The notes under the pieces were generated by a model. The model worked only from the letters and a program-made list of their open reading frames with translations. It was not told the DNA's origin and made no database searches. Both the position numbers and the translations under genes were made by a program. 64,000 bases of DNA. Source: DATLWN01 sp964422615 (GTDB lineage: Bacteria; Pseudomonadota; Zetaproteobacteria; Mariprofundales; Mariprofundaceae). Positions 27,095 to 36,066 of the stretch are shown here, one piece after another. Numbering within the stretch: position 1 is the stretch's first letter; every line of letters starts with the position of its first letter. Location of the stretch: contig CAYRBJ010000005.1 of the NCBI GenBank assembly GCA_964422615.1, forward strand, positions 42,552 to 106,551, read 5' to 3'.

Positions 27095-27175
27095 GGTTTC
27101 CTCCTGCTGCGCCTGCCCATGCGGACGGTGCGCATGCGCATGGTATTCTGCCTGAAACCGTGGCGGAAGGCTAGA

Positions 27176-27589
27176 TCAAGCCTGTGCGGCCTGCGCCGAC
27201 GATGCAGCCGCCGGCAAAGTGTCCAGTTCCAGCGAATCATTGCAGACGGGGCAATACTGCCATTGGGGCAGTTCGCCCTTTTTCTCGAGATTGATGGTCA
27301 TGTCGTTATGGCAGTTTGGGCATGTGCCGCTAACGCTCTCCGCTTCCTCCTCGGTCTTCCATCGTTTGGAGGACATGACGATGCCACCGATGAAGAAGCC
27401 TGGTACCAGGACAAAGTGGGCGATGAGGATGGGGATGCTCAGGACGGCCAGGGCCCAGAATCCGAGCAAGGTCAGGATGGCGCGCTTCTTCCTCTCGGCG
27501 CTGGAGTATGCATGAAGCGTCATCTCGGCCTGGCCGGTCTCTCCGGCCTGGCTTTTCAGTTGAATGGTACGGGTGATCTGTTGCGGCAT
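27176..27589 (-). CDS. Membrane protein with C-terminal zinc ribbon
   Basis: A 137-residue protein. One or two hydrophobic segments (about 37-71, ILTLLGFWALAVLSIPILIA then FVLVPGFFIGGIVM) are followed by a cytoplasmic zinc-ribbon pair, CPNCHNDM and CPVCNDSL, separated by about 20 residues. No specific family is recognised. It lies between tatA and the polyferredoxin gene on the same strand. Confidence 0.65.
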   Translation of the reverse strand: MPQQITRTIQLKSQAGETGQAEMTLHAYSSAERKKRAILTLLGFWALAVLSIPILIAHFVLVPGFFIGGIVMSSKRWKTEEEAESVSGTCPNCHNDMTINLEKKGELPQWQYCPVCNDSLELDTLPAAASSAQAAQA

Positions 27590-27630
27590 GGTGCAAATCC
27601 TTTGTTGGTCAGTCCGTCATCCCATGTCAA

Positions 27631-28677
27631 TCAGGAAACGACGGTATTCTTTTTTGGTTTTGGGGTGGTGGTCATGACCAGCGGTCTGCTGCGCCGGGCG
27701 GCAATGGCAGGCATTGAAAGGCTGGGCAATGGTGTGATGGCATGTTCGGGGCATATGTCCGCACAGTGGTTGCAGCCGATACAGGCATCGGGCCTGAACT
27801 CGAGCACATGGTTGGCGCCGAACGGTCTCAGTTCGAGCGCCTTGGTCGGGCATTGCTCCACGCACTGACCGCAGGCGGAACAGCGATCATCGGCCTGGAC
27901 GGCGCCCAGCGGGATCGAGGCCAGGCGTGGAACGGGCGTGAAGTTCGGCTGCAAGCGCGGCAACGATTTGCTGAACATCTGCAAGGTGACGGGTAGGCTG
28001 CTGTCGGGTTCATGTCCGCCTTCATCCTCGCGCATCACATCGCTGATATGGGCTACGGTCATGGCCGCGCCCTGGGCAAGGCTCGGGATCAGCTTTCGGA
28101 AGAATGCCCGACGTTCAGGTTCCGGTTGTTGCATCCCCTGCGGTTTGACCGCTTGCTGCGTGATCTCACGGCTCAGGACCAGACGCACGCCCAGCGCCTT
28201 GTTCAGTTCGGCATAGTCGCGTTCGGTCTGTGCCAACACCTGTTCGCCGTGATGGATCGGACAGTGGGCGCATTGCGAGATGCCGTCGAGCTCAATCAGA
28301 TGCACGCCTTCGCCCGCCAGACAGGCCAACAGCAATGGATTCCACATTCCATGGCAAGGCACGTTGAGGTCAGCCGATGCGTCGGAGACATGACTGCAGG
28401 CTGCGCGCAGCGTTCTTTTTCCCTGCATCACCAGCGCGCGTGCCTGACGGGTAAGCGCATCGGGTTGGACTTGTTCATGGGAGATGGCCCCGGTCGGGCA
28501 GATGGTGACGCAGGCCGTGCATGATGTGCATCTGTCGCCGTCGATGGAGGGAAGGTGATTGCTCATGTGGATGGCATCGGCCGGACAGGCCTCAAGGCAG
28601 AGCATGCAGGATGCCTGGGCTGGGGACCAGGCATGGTTCATGCACTCGGCTTGGCTGAGGAGCGGCTTGCCTACCAT
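27631..28677 (-). CDS. Multi-cluster 4Fe-4S ferredoxin protein
   Basis: About 348 residues from ATG 28677. The N-terminal pair of clusters is CMLCLEACP and CTSCTACVTICP. A middle region contains CAHCPIHHGEQV and a basic FFRKLIPSL segment. The C-terminal pair is CSACGQCVEQCP and CIGCNHCADICP. That makes two 2[4Fe-4S] modules flanking a domain with extra cysteines. An electron-transfer role is clear, the partner is not. The frame also stays open to a TTG at 28731 preceded by GGTGGAA, adding YACAHWRHAYDYG; ATG 28677 has no Shine-Dalgarno, so the longer start is a serious alternative. Confidence 0.75.
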   Translation of the reverse strand: MVGKPLLSQAECMNHAWSPAQASCMLCLEACPADAIHMSNHLPSIDGDRCTSCTACVTICPTGAISHEQVQPDALTRQARALVMQGKRTLRAACSHVSDASADLNVPCHGMWNPLLLACLAGEGVHLIELDGISQCAHCPIHHGEQVLAQTERDYAELNKALGVRLVLSREITQQAVKPQGMQQPEPERRAFFRKLIPSLAQGAAMTVAHISDVMREDEGGHEPDSSLPVTLQMFSKSLPRLQPNFTPVPRLASIPLGAVQADDRCSACGQCVEQCPTKALELRPFGANHVLEFRPDACIGCNHCADICPEHAITPLPSLSMPAIAARRSRPLVMTTTPKPKKNTVVS

Positions 28678-28731
28678 GTGAGCAAGATTGCCATAATCAT
28701 ATGCATGGCGCCAATGCGCACAGGCGTACAA

Positions 28732-29048
28732 ATTCCACCGTACAATGCGGACAAAATGCCATGTTTATTAGGGGTTCAATTGTAAGCGAATACGGATACA
28801 CTGAACTCTGGTTCGGCCCATCATGTAGGCATGGCGGTTGCTTAAAGCTTTTGCATGCAGTGATGTACAGCCAGTGTATGGCGGTGCGTAGAGGGCGAGA
28901 GGTGCGCGAACGGCTGCGTTGAGTTTTATCTTGCTCAACGATAGCAATCCGGTTAGCCATCGCGCCATTGCACGAGAAGCTTGGCGATTGCCGTTGCCTC
29001 CGGGCGGACTGATGGTGACAATACCCAAGAAATGCAGTGAGGTGATTC
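28732..29048. other. Divergent intergenic region between polyferredoxin and cytochrome c genes
   Basis: A 317-base region without a convincing gene. It must hold the promoters of both divergent units. A possible weak promoter for the cytochrome gene is TTGCCT, an 18-base gap, then ACAATA near 29020. On the minus strand a 21-codon frame (MAFCPHCTVEFVRLCALAPC, about 28762-28697) overlaps the polyferredoxin N-terminus in another frame; its CPHC start is curious but unsupported. Confidence 0.4.
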
Positions 29049-29789
29049 ATGGGTGTAAATCGCAGTATTGTTACGGTCGTCCTTGTCCTGGCTTCCGTTA
29101 TGGTTTGGGGATCGTTGGCCTATGCCGGTGCCGAACAGCGCTGCATGATGTGCCACGATTTCACCACCGGCAAGAACAAGATCGGCCCCAGCCTGAAGGG
29201 CATACTCGGGCGCGTGGCCGGCACCTATCCCGGCTACAAGTACACGTTCACCAAGTACATCAAGGGCAAGCCTTGGGTGTGGACCGTAGCGCGGCTGCGC
29301 AAGTGGGATCGGGATAGCGCAACGGCGGTCAAGGAGTTCACCGGTAATCCGAATGCCAAAACCAAGATGCCAATCCAGGCTTTTACCGGCCTGGAAGAGG
29401 ACAACGTCATCACCTACATCAAGATGGCCAGTTCCGGACAACCGATTTCGGACAGGGCTTTCGCCAGCGTTTCGTGCAGGATGTGCCACGATTTCACCAC
29501 CGGCAAGAACAAGATCGGCCCCAGCCTGAAGGGTGTGCTTGGGCGCGTGGCCGGCACCTATCCCGGCTACAAATACACGTTCACCAAGTACATCAAGGGC
29601 AAGCCTTGGGTGTGGACCGAAAAGAGGCTGCGCGAGTGGGATAACAACAGCGAACGAGCCCTCAAGAAGTTCACGGGCAATCCCAATGCCAAAACGTTGA
29701 TGCCGGCACAGCACCGCGCGGGTGCGGCCGAGGATCAGATTATTTCGTTCATCAAGATTACCAGCGAAATACCGAACAAGAACAAGTAA
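29049..29789 (+). CDS. Di-haem c-type cytochrome made of two near-identical domains
   Basis: A 246-residue periplasmic cytochrome. A signal peptide ends SLAYA at about residue 27. Two class I-like cytochrome c domains follow, each with one haem motif (CMMCH near residue 33, CRMCH near 143) and a later Met in NAKTKMP or NAKTLMP as the probable distal ligand. The two domains share long stretches of identical sequence (HDFTTGKNKIGPSLKG; YPGYKYTFTKYIKGKPWVWT). It lies 32 bases upstream of petA, so it is probably the electron acceptor or donor of the bc1 complex. Confidence 0.88.
   Translation: MGVNRSIVTVVLVLASVMVWGSLAYAGAEQRCMMCHDFTTGKNKIGPSLKGILGRVAGTYPGYKYTFTKYIKGKPWVWTVARLRKWDRDSATAVKEFTGNPNAKTKMPIQAFTGLEEDNVITYIKMASSGQPISDRAFASVSCRMCHDFTTGKNKIGPSLKGVLGRVAGTYPGYKYTFTKYIKGKPWVWTEKRLREWDNNSERALKKFTGNPNAKTLMPAQHRAGAAEDQIISFIKITSEIPNKNK
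29148..29286 (+). repeat. Intragenic direct repeat, copy 1 of 2
   Basis: 139 bases within the first cytochrome domain. It is repeated at 29481-29619 with five differences counted by eye, four of them clustered near the middle (GGCATACTC against GGTGTGCTT). The offset is 333 bases, 111 codons. Confidence 0.9.
29481..29619 (+). repeat. Intragenic direct repeat, copy 2 of 2
   Basis: Second copy of the 139-base repeat, about 96% identical to 29148-29286, inside the second cytochrome domain. Confidence 0.9.
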
Positions 29790-29821
29790 GTAATCGTAAA
29801 TATCCACCCCAGGGGGAACAA

Positions 29822-30433
29822 ATGTCGGAACCGACTGACCATAAACGCAGGAACTTCCTGTGGGGCCTGGCCTCAGGCCTGGGCGCCGCTGGTGTCGCCG
29901 GCATGGCCGTTCCATTTGTCAAAAGCATGCTGCCGGCAGCGGACACACTGGCCGCATCGACCACCGAATACGATGTGTCGACCGTCGTTCCCGGGCAACT
30001 GGTGGTCATCGCCTGGCAGGGCATCCCGGTGTTCGTCGTACACCGCACGGAAAAAATGCTGGAGCACCTGGATGGCCACTATTTCCGTCTCAAGGACCCG
30101 GAATCCCATGCCGATCCAAGCAATGGCCACGTCGTGGAAGCAACTTGGATGAAGACCAAGGAGCAGCGCATCTCGCGCGCCATCAAGCCCCAGTACTTGG
30201 TCACCAACGCCCATTGCACCCATCTCGGTTGCATACCGCTGTTCAAGCCGTCGGCCGGCCAGGCGGAATGGGGGGACACGGTACCCACGTGGTGGCCGGG
30301 TGGGTTTCACTGCCCGTGCCACGGATCGCTGTATGATCTGGCAGGGCGGGTTTTCGACGGTTCTCCCGCTCCCTACAACCTCTACCTTGTGCCGTACAAA
30401 TATACGGCCGAAACCAAGATCCTGATCGGCTGA
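29822..30433 (+). CDS. petA: Ubiquinol-cytochrome c reductase, Rieske iron-sulfur subunit
   Basis: A 203-residue subunit of the bc1 complex. A Tat-type N-terminus (DHKRRNFLWGLASGLGAAGV) anchors the protein and is presumably handled by the Tat system encoded at 25.8-27.1 kb. The [2Fe-2S] ligand boxes CTHLGCIP and CPCHGS are intact and separated by the long insertion usual in proteobacterial Rieske proteins. AGGGGG lies upstream of ATG 29822. It is the first of petA-petB-petC, 13 bases before petB. Confidence 0.96.
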   Translation: MSEPTDHKRRNFLWGLASGLGAAGVAGMAVPFVKSMLPAADTLAASTTEYDVSTVVPGQLVVIAWQGIPVFVVHRTEKMLEHLDGHYFRLKDPESHADPSNGHVVEATWMKTKEQRISRAIKPQYLVTNAHCTHLGCIPLFKPSAGQAEWGDTVPTWWPGGFHCPCHGSLYDLAGRVFDGSPAPYNLYLVPYKYTAETKILIG

Positions 30434-30446
30434 CAAGGGACGCACC

Positions 30447-31661
30447 ATGATAGAACGAATGCTGAATACCCCGCTTGCCCAGTGGATTGATGAACGCTCC
30501 GGCGTCGTGGGCATGATCCGCAAGCACCTGATCGAATACCCGACCCCGAAGAACCTGAACTACATGTGGAACTTCGGTTCGCTGGCCATGCTGGTACTGG
30601 CGCTGCAGATACTGTCCGGCATCTTCCTGGCGATGTTCTACAAGCCCAGCGCCATGGTCACGGAGGGGGGCTACACCATGGCCTTCGATTCCGTCCAGCG
30701 CATCATGCGCGATGTCGATTACGGCTGGCTGATCCGCTACATCCATGCCGTCGGGGCCTCGGCCTTCTTTTTCCTGATCTATATGCATTTTGCGCGCGGC
30801 CTGTATTACGGCTCGTACAAAAAGCCGCGGGAACTGCTGTGGATCGTCGGCGTGATTATCCTGCTGACGATGCAGGCCACCGCCTTCTTCGGCTATCTGC
30901 TGCCATGGGGCCAGATGTCGTACTGGGGGGCGACCGTGATCACCAACCTGTTCGGTTCCGTCCCCATTGTCGGGCATTTCATCCTCGAGCTGCTGCGTGG
31001 CGGTTTCAGCATCAGCGATCCGACGCTGAACCGCTTTTTCTCACTGCATTACCTGTTCCCGATGATCCTGGTGGCCATCGTCGTGTTCCATCTGCACGCG
31101 CTGCATGTCGTGCACTCCAACAATCCGACCGGGGTCGAACCGAGCGAGAAGGGTGTGGTCCCGTTCCATCCCTACTATACGGTGAAGGATCTGTTCGGGG
31201 TCGGCGTGTTCCTGATCGCCTTCTGCTATTTCGTGTTCTTCAATCCCACCGGCTGGGGATTCATGCTCGAACCGGACAACTTCTCGCCCGCCAGCAGCTT
31301 CACGACGCCCGCCCATATCGCCCCTCTGTGGTACCTGACGCCCTGGTACTCGATCCTGCGTGCCTTCCCGGACAAGCTGGTGGGCATTATCGCCATGGCC
31401 TTGTCGATGCTGCTGCTGTTCTTCATCCCCTGGCTGGACCGCGGTCGTGTGCGTTCCGCTCGCTATCGGCCGATGTACCGCCAGATGGTGATACTGTTCT
31501 TCGTCTCGGTGCTGGTGCTCGGCTACTGCGGGCATGTCGAGCTGACGCAGACGTTGCGGCTGATCGTCCGCATCGCCACGGCTGTGTATTTCGGCTTTTT
31601 CCTGTTCCTTCCCTTTGTCACCAAACACGAAAAGACGCGACCCCTTCCACAGGATGTCTGA
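30447..31661 (+). CDS. petB: Ubiquinol-cytochrome c reductase, cytochrome b subunit
   Basis: A 404-residue membrane protein with eight predicted helices. It holds the two b haems (His pairs in YIHAVGASAFFFLIYMHFARG and in VVFHLHALHVVH). GYLLPWGQMSYWG forms part of the quinol oxidation site. The Qo signature that is PEWY in mitochondria and alphaproteobacteria reads PLWY here (residues 293-296), so the glutamate is replaced by leucine. The stop overlaps the region just before petC. Confidence 0.97.
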   Translation: MIERMLNTPLAQWIDERSGVVGMIRKHLIEYPTPKNLNYMWNFGSLAMLVLALQILSGIFLAMFYKPSAMVTEGGYTMAFDSVQRIMRDVDYGWLIRYIHAVGASAFFFLIYMHFARGLYYGSYKKPRELLWIVGVIILLTMQATAFFGYLLPWGQMSYWGATVITNLFGSVPIVGHFILELLRGGFSISDPTLNRFFSLHYLFPMILVAIVVFHLHALHVVHSNNPTGVEPSEKGVVPFHPYYTVKDLFGVGVFLIAFCYFVFFNPTGWGFMLEPDNFSPASSFTTPAHIAPLWYLTPWYSILRAFPDKLVGIIAMALSMLLLFFIPWLDRGRVRSARYRPMYRQMVILFFVSVLVLGYCGHVELTQTLRLIVRIATAVYFGFFLFLPFVTKHEKTRPLPQDV

Positions 31662-31662
31662 C

Positions 31663-32346
31663 ATGAAAACCATGCCCTGGTCTGCCGCCATTCTCGGCAT
31701 CATCATCGCCTGTGCGCCGGCGGCGGCCTTCGCCGAAGGTACGCTGCCGCTGAAGCATCCGCACATCACCATGGACAAGAAGACCCTGCAGGAGGGCGCC
31801 GAGGTGTTCGTCAACATCTGCATGGGATGCCACTCGGCCAAGTTCATGACCTATGGAGATCTGATGCACTATCCCGAGATCGGCATGACCCGCAAGCAGG
31901 TCGATGCGATCCGGGGCAGCAAGCCTCTGATTGACGGCATGACGACCGCTCTGACGGCGGCGGATGCCAAGATGTCCTTCGGCAAGGTACCGCCGGATCT
32001 GTCAGTGATCACGCTGTCGCGACGGGGTCCTGACTATGTGTATTCGATCCTGACCGGATTTAAGCATGATCCCTCGGGGCGCATCCCGGACGGGCACTAC
32101 AACGCCTATTTCCCCGGGAACAACATTGCCATGCCGGATCCGTTGGCCTGGTTTAACCATGATCCGAAGGACACCAAGAAGATCGAGGAGCAGGCGCGCA
32201 GCGTCTCTTCCTTCCTGGCCTTCATCGCCGAGCCGCACCAGATCAAGCGTCGTTTGCTCGGCCGCTATGTCATCGCCTTTCTGGTGCTGCTGACCGTGGT
32301 GCTGTGGCTGCTGAAACGCGAGGTGTGGAAAGACATCGAGCATTGA
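31663..32346 (+). CDS. petC: Ubiquinol-cytochrome c reductase, cytochrome c1 subunit
   Basis: A 227-residue protein. A signal peptide ends AAAFA. The haem motif CMGCHSAKFM and the later YFPGNNIAMPDPL segment with the probable Met ligand are typical of c1, and one C-terminal membrane anchor (YVIAFLVLLTVVLWLLKREV) follows. ATG 31663 is preferred because AGGA (31651-31654) lies eight bases upstream; ATG 31654, overlapping petB, is an alternative. Confidence 0.95.
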   Translation: MKTMPWSAAILGIIIACAPAAAFAEGTLPLKHPHITMDKKTLQEGAEVFVNICMGCHSAKFMTYGDLMHYPEIGMTRKQVDAIRGSKPLIDGMTTALTAADAKMSFGKVPPDLSVITLSRRGPDYVYSILTGFKHDPSGRIPDGHYNAYFPGNNIAMPDPLAWFNHDPKDTKKIEEQARSVSSFLAFIAEPHQIKRRLLGRYVIAFLVLLTVVLWLLKREVWKDIEH

Positions 32347-32479
32347 GCGGCTGCGCGGGGCGCCTTGACCCCCAAACGGGCCAACCCTACACTCCGAACC
32401 ACCTTTGCGGGTCGTTCAAACGCCTTTTCTCAGATGGCGGGAGGCGCTTCACGCGGCACATCAGGGAGAACCATGCTTC

Positions 32480-33664
32480 ATGCGCGAGTTTGAGCGGATC
32501 AAACGCCTTCCACCCTACGTGTTCGGTGTTGTCAACAAGCTCAAGATGGATCTTCGCCATGAGGGGCATGACATCATCGACCTGGGCATGGGCAATCCGG
32601 ACCAGCCGACACCGCAGCACATCGTCGACAAGCTGACCGAAGCCGCCCAGGACGGGCGCAACCACCGCTATTCGCTGTCCCGCGGCATCCCGGGACTGCG
32701 CAAGGCTGTCTGCGCCTGGTACAAGCGCAAGTTCGATGTCGATCTCGATCCGGAGACCGAGGCTATCGCCACCATCGGCTCCAAGGAGGGTCTGGCGCAT
32801 TTGGCCGTGGCCATCACCAGCCCCGGTGATCTGGTGCTGGCGCCCAACCCGGCCTATCCGATCCATCCATACGGTTTCATCATCGCCGGTACCGACATCC
32901 GCCATGTGCCGATGGGTCCCGGCATCGATTATTTCGAAGAACTGACGAAGGCGGTACGCGATTCCTGGCCGCGGCCGAAGATCCTGCTGGTCAATTTCCC
33001 GTCCAACCCGACGGCGCAGGTGGTCGACCTATCCTTCTACGAGAAGGTCGTCGATTTCGCCCGCGACAACAACCTGATCGTCATCTCCGATATCGCCTAT
33101 GCGGAGATCACCTTCGACGGCTACCAGTGCCCGTCGATCATGCAGGTCAAGGGCGCCAAGGACGTGGCCGTCGAGTTCTACTCGCTGTCCAAGAGCTACA
33201 ACATGGCTGGCTGGCGCATCGGCTTCATGGTCGGCAATCCCGATATCGTGGCGGCGCTGGCCAAGATCAAGTCCTATCTGGATTACGGCACCTTCCAGCC
33301 GCTGCAGATCGCTGCCTGCGCCGCCCTGAACGGACCCCAGGATTGTGTGGAGGAAATCCGCAGCATGTACCAGTCCCGGCGCGACGTGCTGATCTCCGGT
33401 TTGCACAAAATGGGCTGGATGGCCGAGAATCCGAAGGCATCGATGTTCGTATGGGCGGAGATTCCGGACGAATTCAAGGAGATGGGGTCGCTGGAATTTT
33501 CCACGCGTCTGCTTTCCTACGCCAAGGTGGCGGTAAGTCCGGGCATCGGTTTCGGCAGCTACGGCGATTCGCACGTGCGCATCGCGCTGATCGAGAACGA
33601 GCACCGCATCCGCCAGGCCGTACGTGGCATTCGCCAGTTCCTCGGCGCAGGAGCGAAGGCATGA
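32480..33664 (+). CDS. alaC: Glutamate-pyruvate/aspartate-type aminotransferase (AlaC-like)
   Basis: A 394-residue class I/II PLP aminotransferase. Key motifs are DLGMGNPDQPTP, the NFPSNPTAQV segment, DIAYAEITFDGY, and SLSKSYNMAGWRIGF with the PLP Lys. In many beta- and gammaproteobacteria this AlaC-type enzyme sits directly before hom-thrC, as here. It forms alanine from pyruvate or works on aspartate-family amino acids; the preferred substrate is inferred only. GGGAGAA lies upstream, though spaced a little far from ATG 32480. The stop overlaps hom in ATGA. Confidence 0.9.
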   Translation: MREFERIKRLPPYVFGVVNKLKMDLRHEGHDIIDLGMGNPDQPTPQHIVDKLTEAAQDGRNHRYSLSRGIPGLRKAVCAWYKRKFDVDLDPETEAIATIGSKEGLAHLAVAITSPGDLVLAPNPAYPIHPYGFIIAGTDIRHVPMGPGIDYFEELTKAVRDSWPRPKILLVNFPSNPTAQVVDLSFYEKVVDFARDNNLIVISDIAYAEITFDGYQCPSIMQVKGAKDVAVEFYSLSKSYNMAGWRIGFMVGNPDIVAALAKIKSYLDYGTFQPLQIAACAALNGPQDCVEEIRSMYQSRRDVLISGLHKMGWMAENPKASMFVWAEIPDEFKEMGSLEFSTRLLSYAKVAVSPGIGFGSYGDSHVRIALIENEHRIRQAVRGIRQFLGAGAKA

Positions 33665-34986
33665 TCACCCTGCGCGTTGGTCTGATCGGGCTCGGTACCA
33701 TCGGCACGGGGGTGGCACAGCTGCTGTTGAGCCATCGCGATCTGTTGCAGCAAAGGCTGGGCAAGATCATCCGGTTGGTGCGCATCTGTGATCTCGATAT
33801 CAAACGCGACCGCGGCGTGGATCTGAGTTCCGTCGACCTGACCACCGATGCCAGCCGTATCACCGAGGCCGAGGATATCGACCTGGTCATCGAGCTGATG
33901 GGTGGCCTTGAGCCGGCGCGCAGCTTCATGAAAACGGCATTGCAGCACGGCAAGCATGTGGTGACTGCCAACAAGGCACTGATCGCCAAGCATGGCGAGG
34001 AGTTGTTTCCGCTGGCGGCGGAAAATGGCCTGCAGATCGGCTTCGAGGCGGCTGTCGGCGGTGGTATCCCGTGCATGAAGGCACTGCGGGAGGGCCTGGC
34101 CGCCAATGCCATCGAATCGATCTACGGCATCCTGAACGGCACCTGCAACTACATCCTGACCAAGATGGAGACCGAGGGTGTGGATTTCGCCGAGGTGCTG
34201 ACCCAGGCCCAGGCGCTGGGCTATGCTGAGGCCGATCCGACGTTCGATGTGGAGGGCATCGACACCGCCCACAAGCTGTCGATCCTTGCGGCCATGGCCT
34301 TCGGCTCGAAAATCAAGTTCGAAGAGATCTATACCGAGGGTATCTCGCGCATTACCTTGGCAGATATTGCCTCGGCGCAGGAGCTGGGTTACCGCATCAA
34401 ACTGCTCGGCATCGCCAAGCCGCATGGCAATGGCGATACGCAGGCTATCGAGATGCGCGTGCACCCGACGCTGGTGCCGCTGGCTTCTCAGTTGGCGCAG
34501 GTGTCCGATTCATACAATGCGGTGCAGATCACCGGTGATTTTGTGGAACAGACCATGTTCTACGGGCGGGGTGCGGGTGAACGGCCGACGGCATCGGCGG
34601 TAGTGGCAGATATCGTCGACATCGCCAGCGGCTTCCCGGAAGGGGTGCGCCACCTGGCGCCGCCGATGGGCTTCGTGCAGGAGGCGCGCCGCGATATCCC
34701 GACGCTGCCGATGGCCGATGTTGATGGCGAGTATTACCTGCGCCTGATGGTCAAGGACGAGCCGGGCGTGATTGCGGCCGTGACCTCGATCCTGGCCGAT
34801 CACCGCATCAGCCTGGAGGCGGTGTTGCAGAGGGAACGCCATGCCACGCGCGAGGTGCCGGTGACCATGCTGACCCACGAGACCACCGAGGGGAACATGC
34901 AGGCCGCACTCGCCCGTATCCTGGCACTGGATACGGTCGATGACCGGCATGTATTATTGCTGCGTAAGGAAGGGTTCGGGGCATAG
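33661..34986 (+). CDS. hom: Homoserine dehydrogenase
   Basis: A 441-residue enzyme reducing aspartate semialdehyde to homoserine in threonine and methionine synthesis. The Rossmann fingerprint is GLIGLGTIGTGV (residues 7-18). The catalytic domain has VTANKALIAKHG, GGGIPCMKALREGL, GILNGTCNYIL and GYAEADPTFDVEGIDTAHK. A C-terminal ACT domain (from about residue 360, YYLRLMVKDEPGVIAAV) gives feedback control, usually by threonine. ATG 33661 overlaps the alaC stop. Confidence 0.97.
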   Translation: MITLRVGLIGLGTIGTGVAQLLLSHRDLLQQRLGKIIRLVRICDLDIKRDRGVDLSSVDLTTDASRITEAEDIDLVIELMGGLEPARSFMKTALQHGKHVVTANKALIAKHGEELFPLAAENGLQIGFEAAVGGGIPCMKALREGLAANAIESIYGILNGTCNYILTKMETEGVDFAEVLTQAQALGYAEADPTFDVEGIDTAHKLSILAAMAFGSKIKFEEIYTEGISRITLADIASAQELGYRIKLLGIAKPHGNGDTQAIEMRVHPTLVPLASQLAQVSDSYNAVQITGDFVEQTMFYGRGAGERPTASAVVADIVDIASGFPEGVRHLAPPMGFVQEARRDIPTLPMADVDGEYYLRLMVKDEPGVIAAVTSILADHRISLEAVLQRERHATREVPVTMLTHETTEGNMQAALARILALDTVDDRHVLLLRKEGFGA

Positions 34987-34995
34987 GATAAAGAC

Positions 34996-36054
34996 ATGGC
35001 ACGTTACGAAGGAATCATCGACCGCTACCGCGCCTTCCTGCCGATCGGCAAGAATGACGCGATCATCACGCTGTACGAGGGCGACACGCCGCTGCACGAA
35101 TCGCTGAATCTGCGCAATGCCATCAATCCGGATCTGAACATCTACCTGAAGTTCGAGGGCCTGAACCCGACCGGGTCGTTCAAGGATCGTGGCATGACCA
35201 TGGCCGTAACACAGGCCTATAACGCCGGCAGCCGCAAGGTCATCTGTGCCTCCACCGGCAACACCTCGGCCTCGGCCGCCGCCTATGCCGCCAACTGCGG
35301 CATGCAGGCCTATGTGCTGATCCCGGAGGGCAAGATCGCGCTCGGCAAGATGAGTCAGGGCATGCGTTATGGGGCCAGGGTGATCCAGATCCGCGGCAAC
35401 TTCGATCAGGCGCTGCAGATCGTGCGCGATGTGGCGGCCGACGGCGCCATCTCGCTGGTCAACAGCGTCAATCCCTACCGCCTGCAGGGCCAGAAGACCG
35501 CAGCCTTCGAGATTATCGACGAGCTGGGCTTCGCCCCGGACTTCCATGCGCTGCCGGTCGGCAATGCCGGCAACATCTCCGCTTACTGGATGGGCTACCA
35601 GGAATACCACGAGCGCCGCATCAGCCAGGGTCTGCCGAAGATGCTCGGCTTCCAGGCAGCCGGGGCCGCACCCCTGGTTTTGGGTGCGCCGGTGGAGCAC
35701 CCGGAAACGGTGGCCACGGCCATCCGCATCGGCAAGCCCGCCTCTTGGCAGCAGGCCATCGCTGCACGCGATGAGTCCGGCGGCCTGATCGATGCCGTCA
35801 CCGACGAGGAGATCCTGCAGGCTTACGACATGCTGGCGCGCCTGGAGGGCGTGTTCTGTGAGCCGGCCTCGGCCGCCTCGGTGGCCGGCGTCATCAAGCT
35901 GAACGCCCAGGGCTATTTCCAGCCCGGAGCGCGCATCGTCTGCACCCTGACCGGCAATGGCCTGAAGGATCCGGACACGGCCATGAAGAATGTGACGCAG
36001 CCGGTGACGATTGATGCCACTGAGGCTGCGGTACGCAAGCTGCTCGGCGACTAG
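34996..36054 (+). CDS. thrC: Threonine synthase
   Basis: A 352-residue PLP enzyme converting O-phosphohomoserine to threonine and phosphate. It has the PLP Lys in LNPTGSFKDRGM, the phosphate-binding ASTGNTSASAAAYAA, and LPVGNAGNISAYWMGY. The short form (about 350 residues) is common in bacteria. It follows hom by nine bases, forming the alaC-hom-thrC operon. Confidence 0.97.
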   Translation: MARYEGIIDRYRAFLPIGKNDAIITLYEGDTPLHESLNLRNAINPDLNIYLKFEGLNPTGSFKDRGMTMAVTQAYNAGSRKVICASTGNTSASAAAYAANCGMQAYVLIPEGKIALGKMSQGMRYGARVIQIRGNFDQALQIVRDVAADGAISLVNSVNPYRLQGQKTAAFEIIDELGFAPDFHALPVGNAGNISAYWMGYQEYHERRISQGLPKMLGFQAAGAAPLVLGAPVEHPETVATAIRIGKPASWQQAIAARDESGGLIDAVTDEEILQAYDMLARLEGVFCEPASAASVAGVIKLNAQGYFQPGARIVCTLTGNGLKDPDTAMKNVTQPVTIDATEAAVRKLLGD

Positions 36055-36066
36055 TCCGGCGAGGTA

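Noticed and set aside
28732..29048. tRNA or structured RNA in the polyferredoxin-cytochrome gap
   Set aside because: No acceptor stem, T-loop (GGTTCGA-type) or strong hairpin was found.
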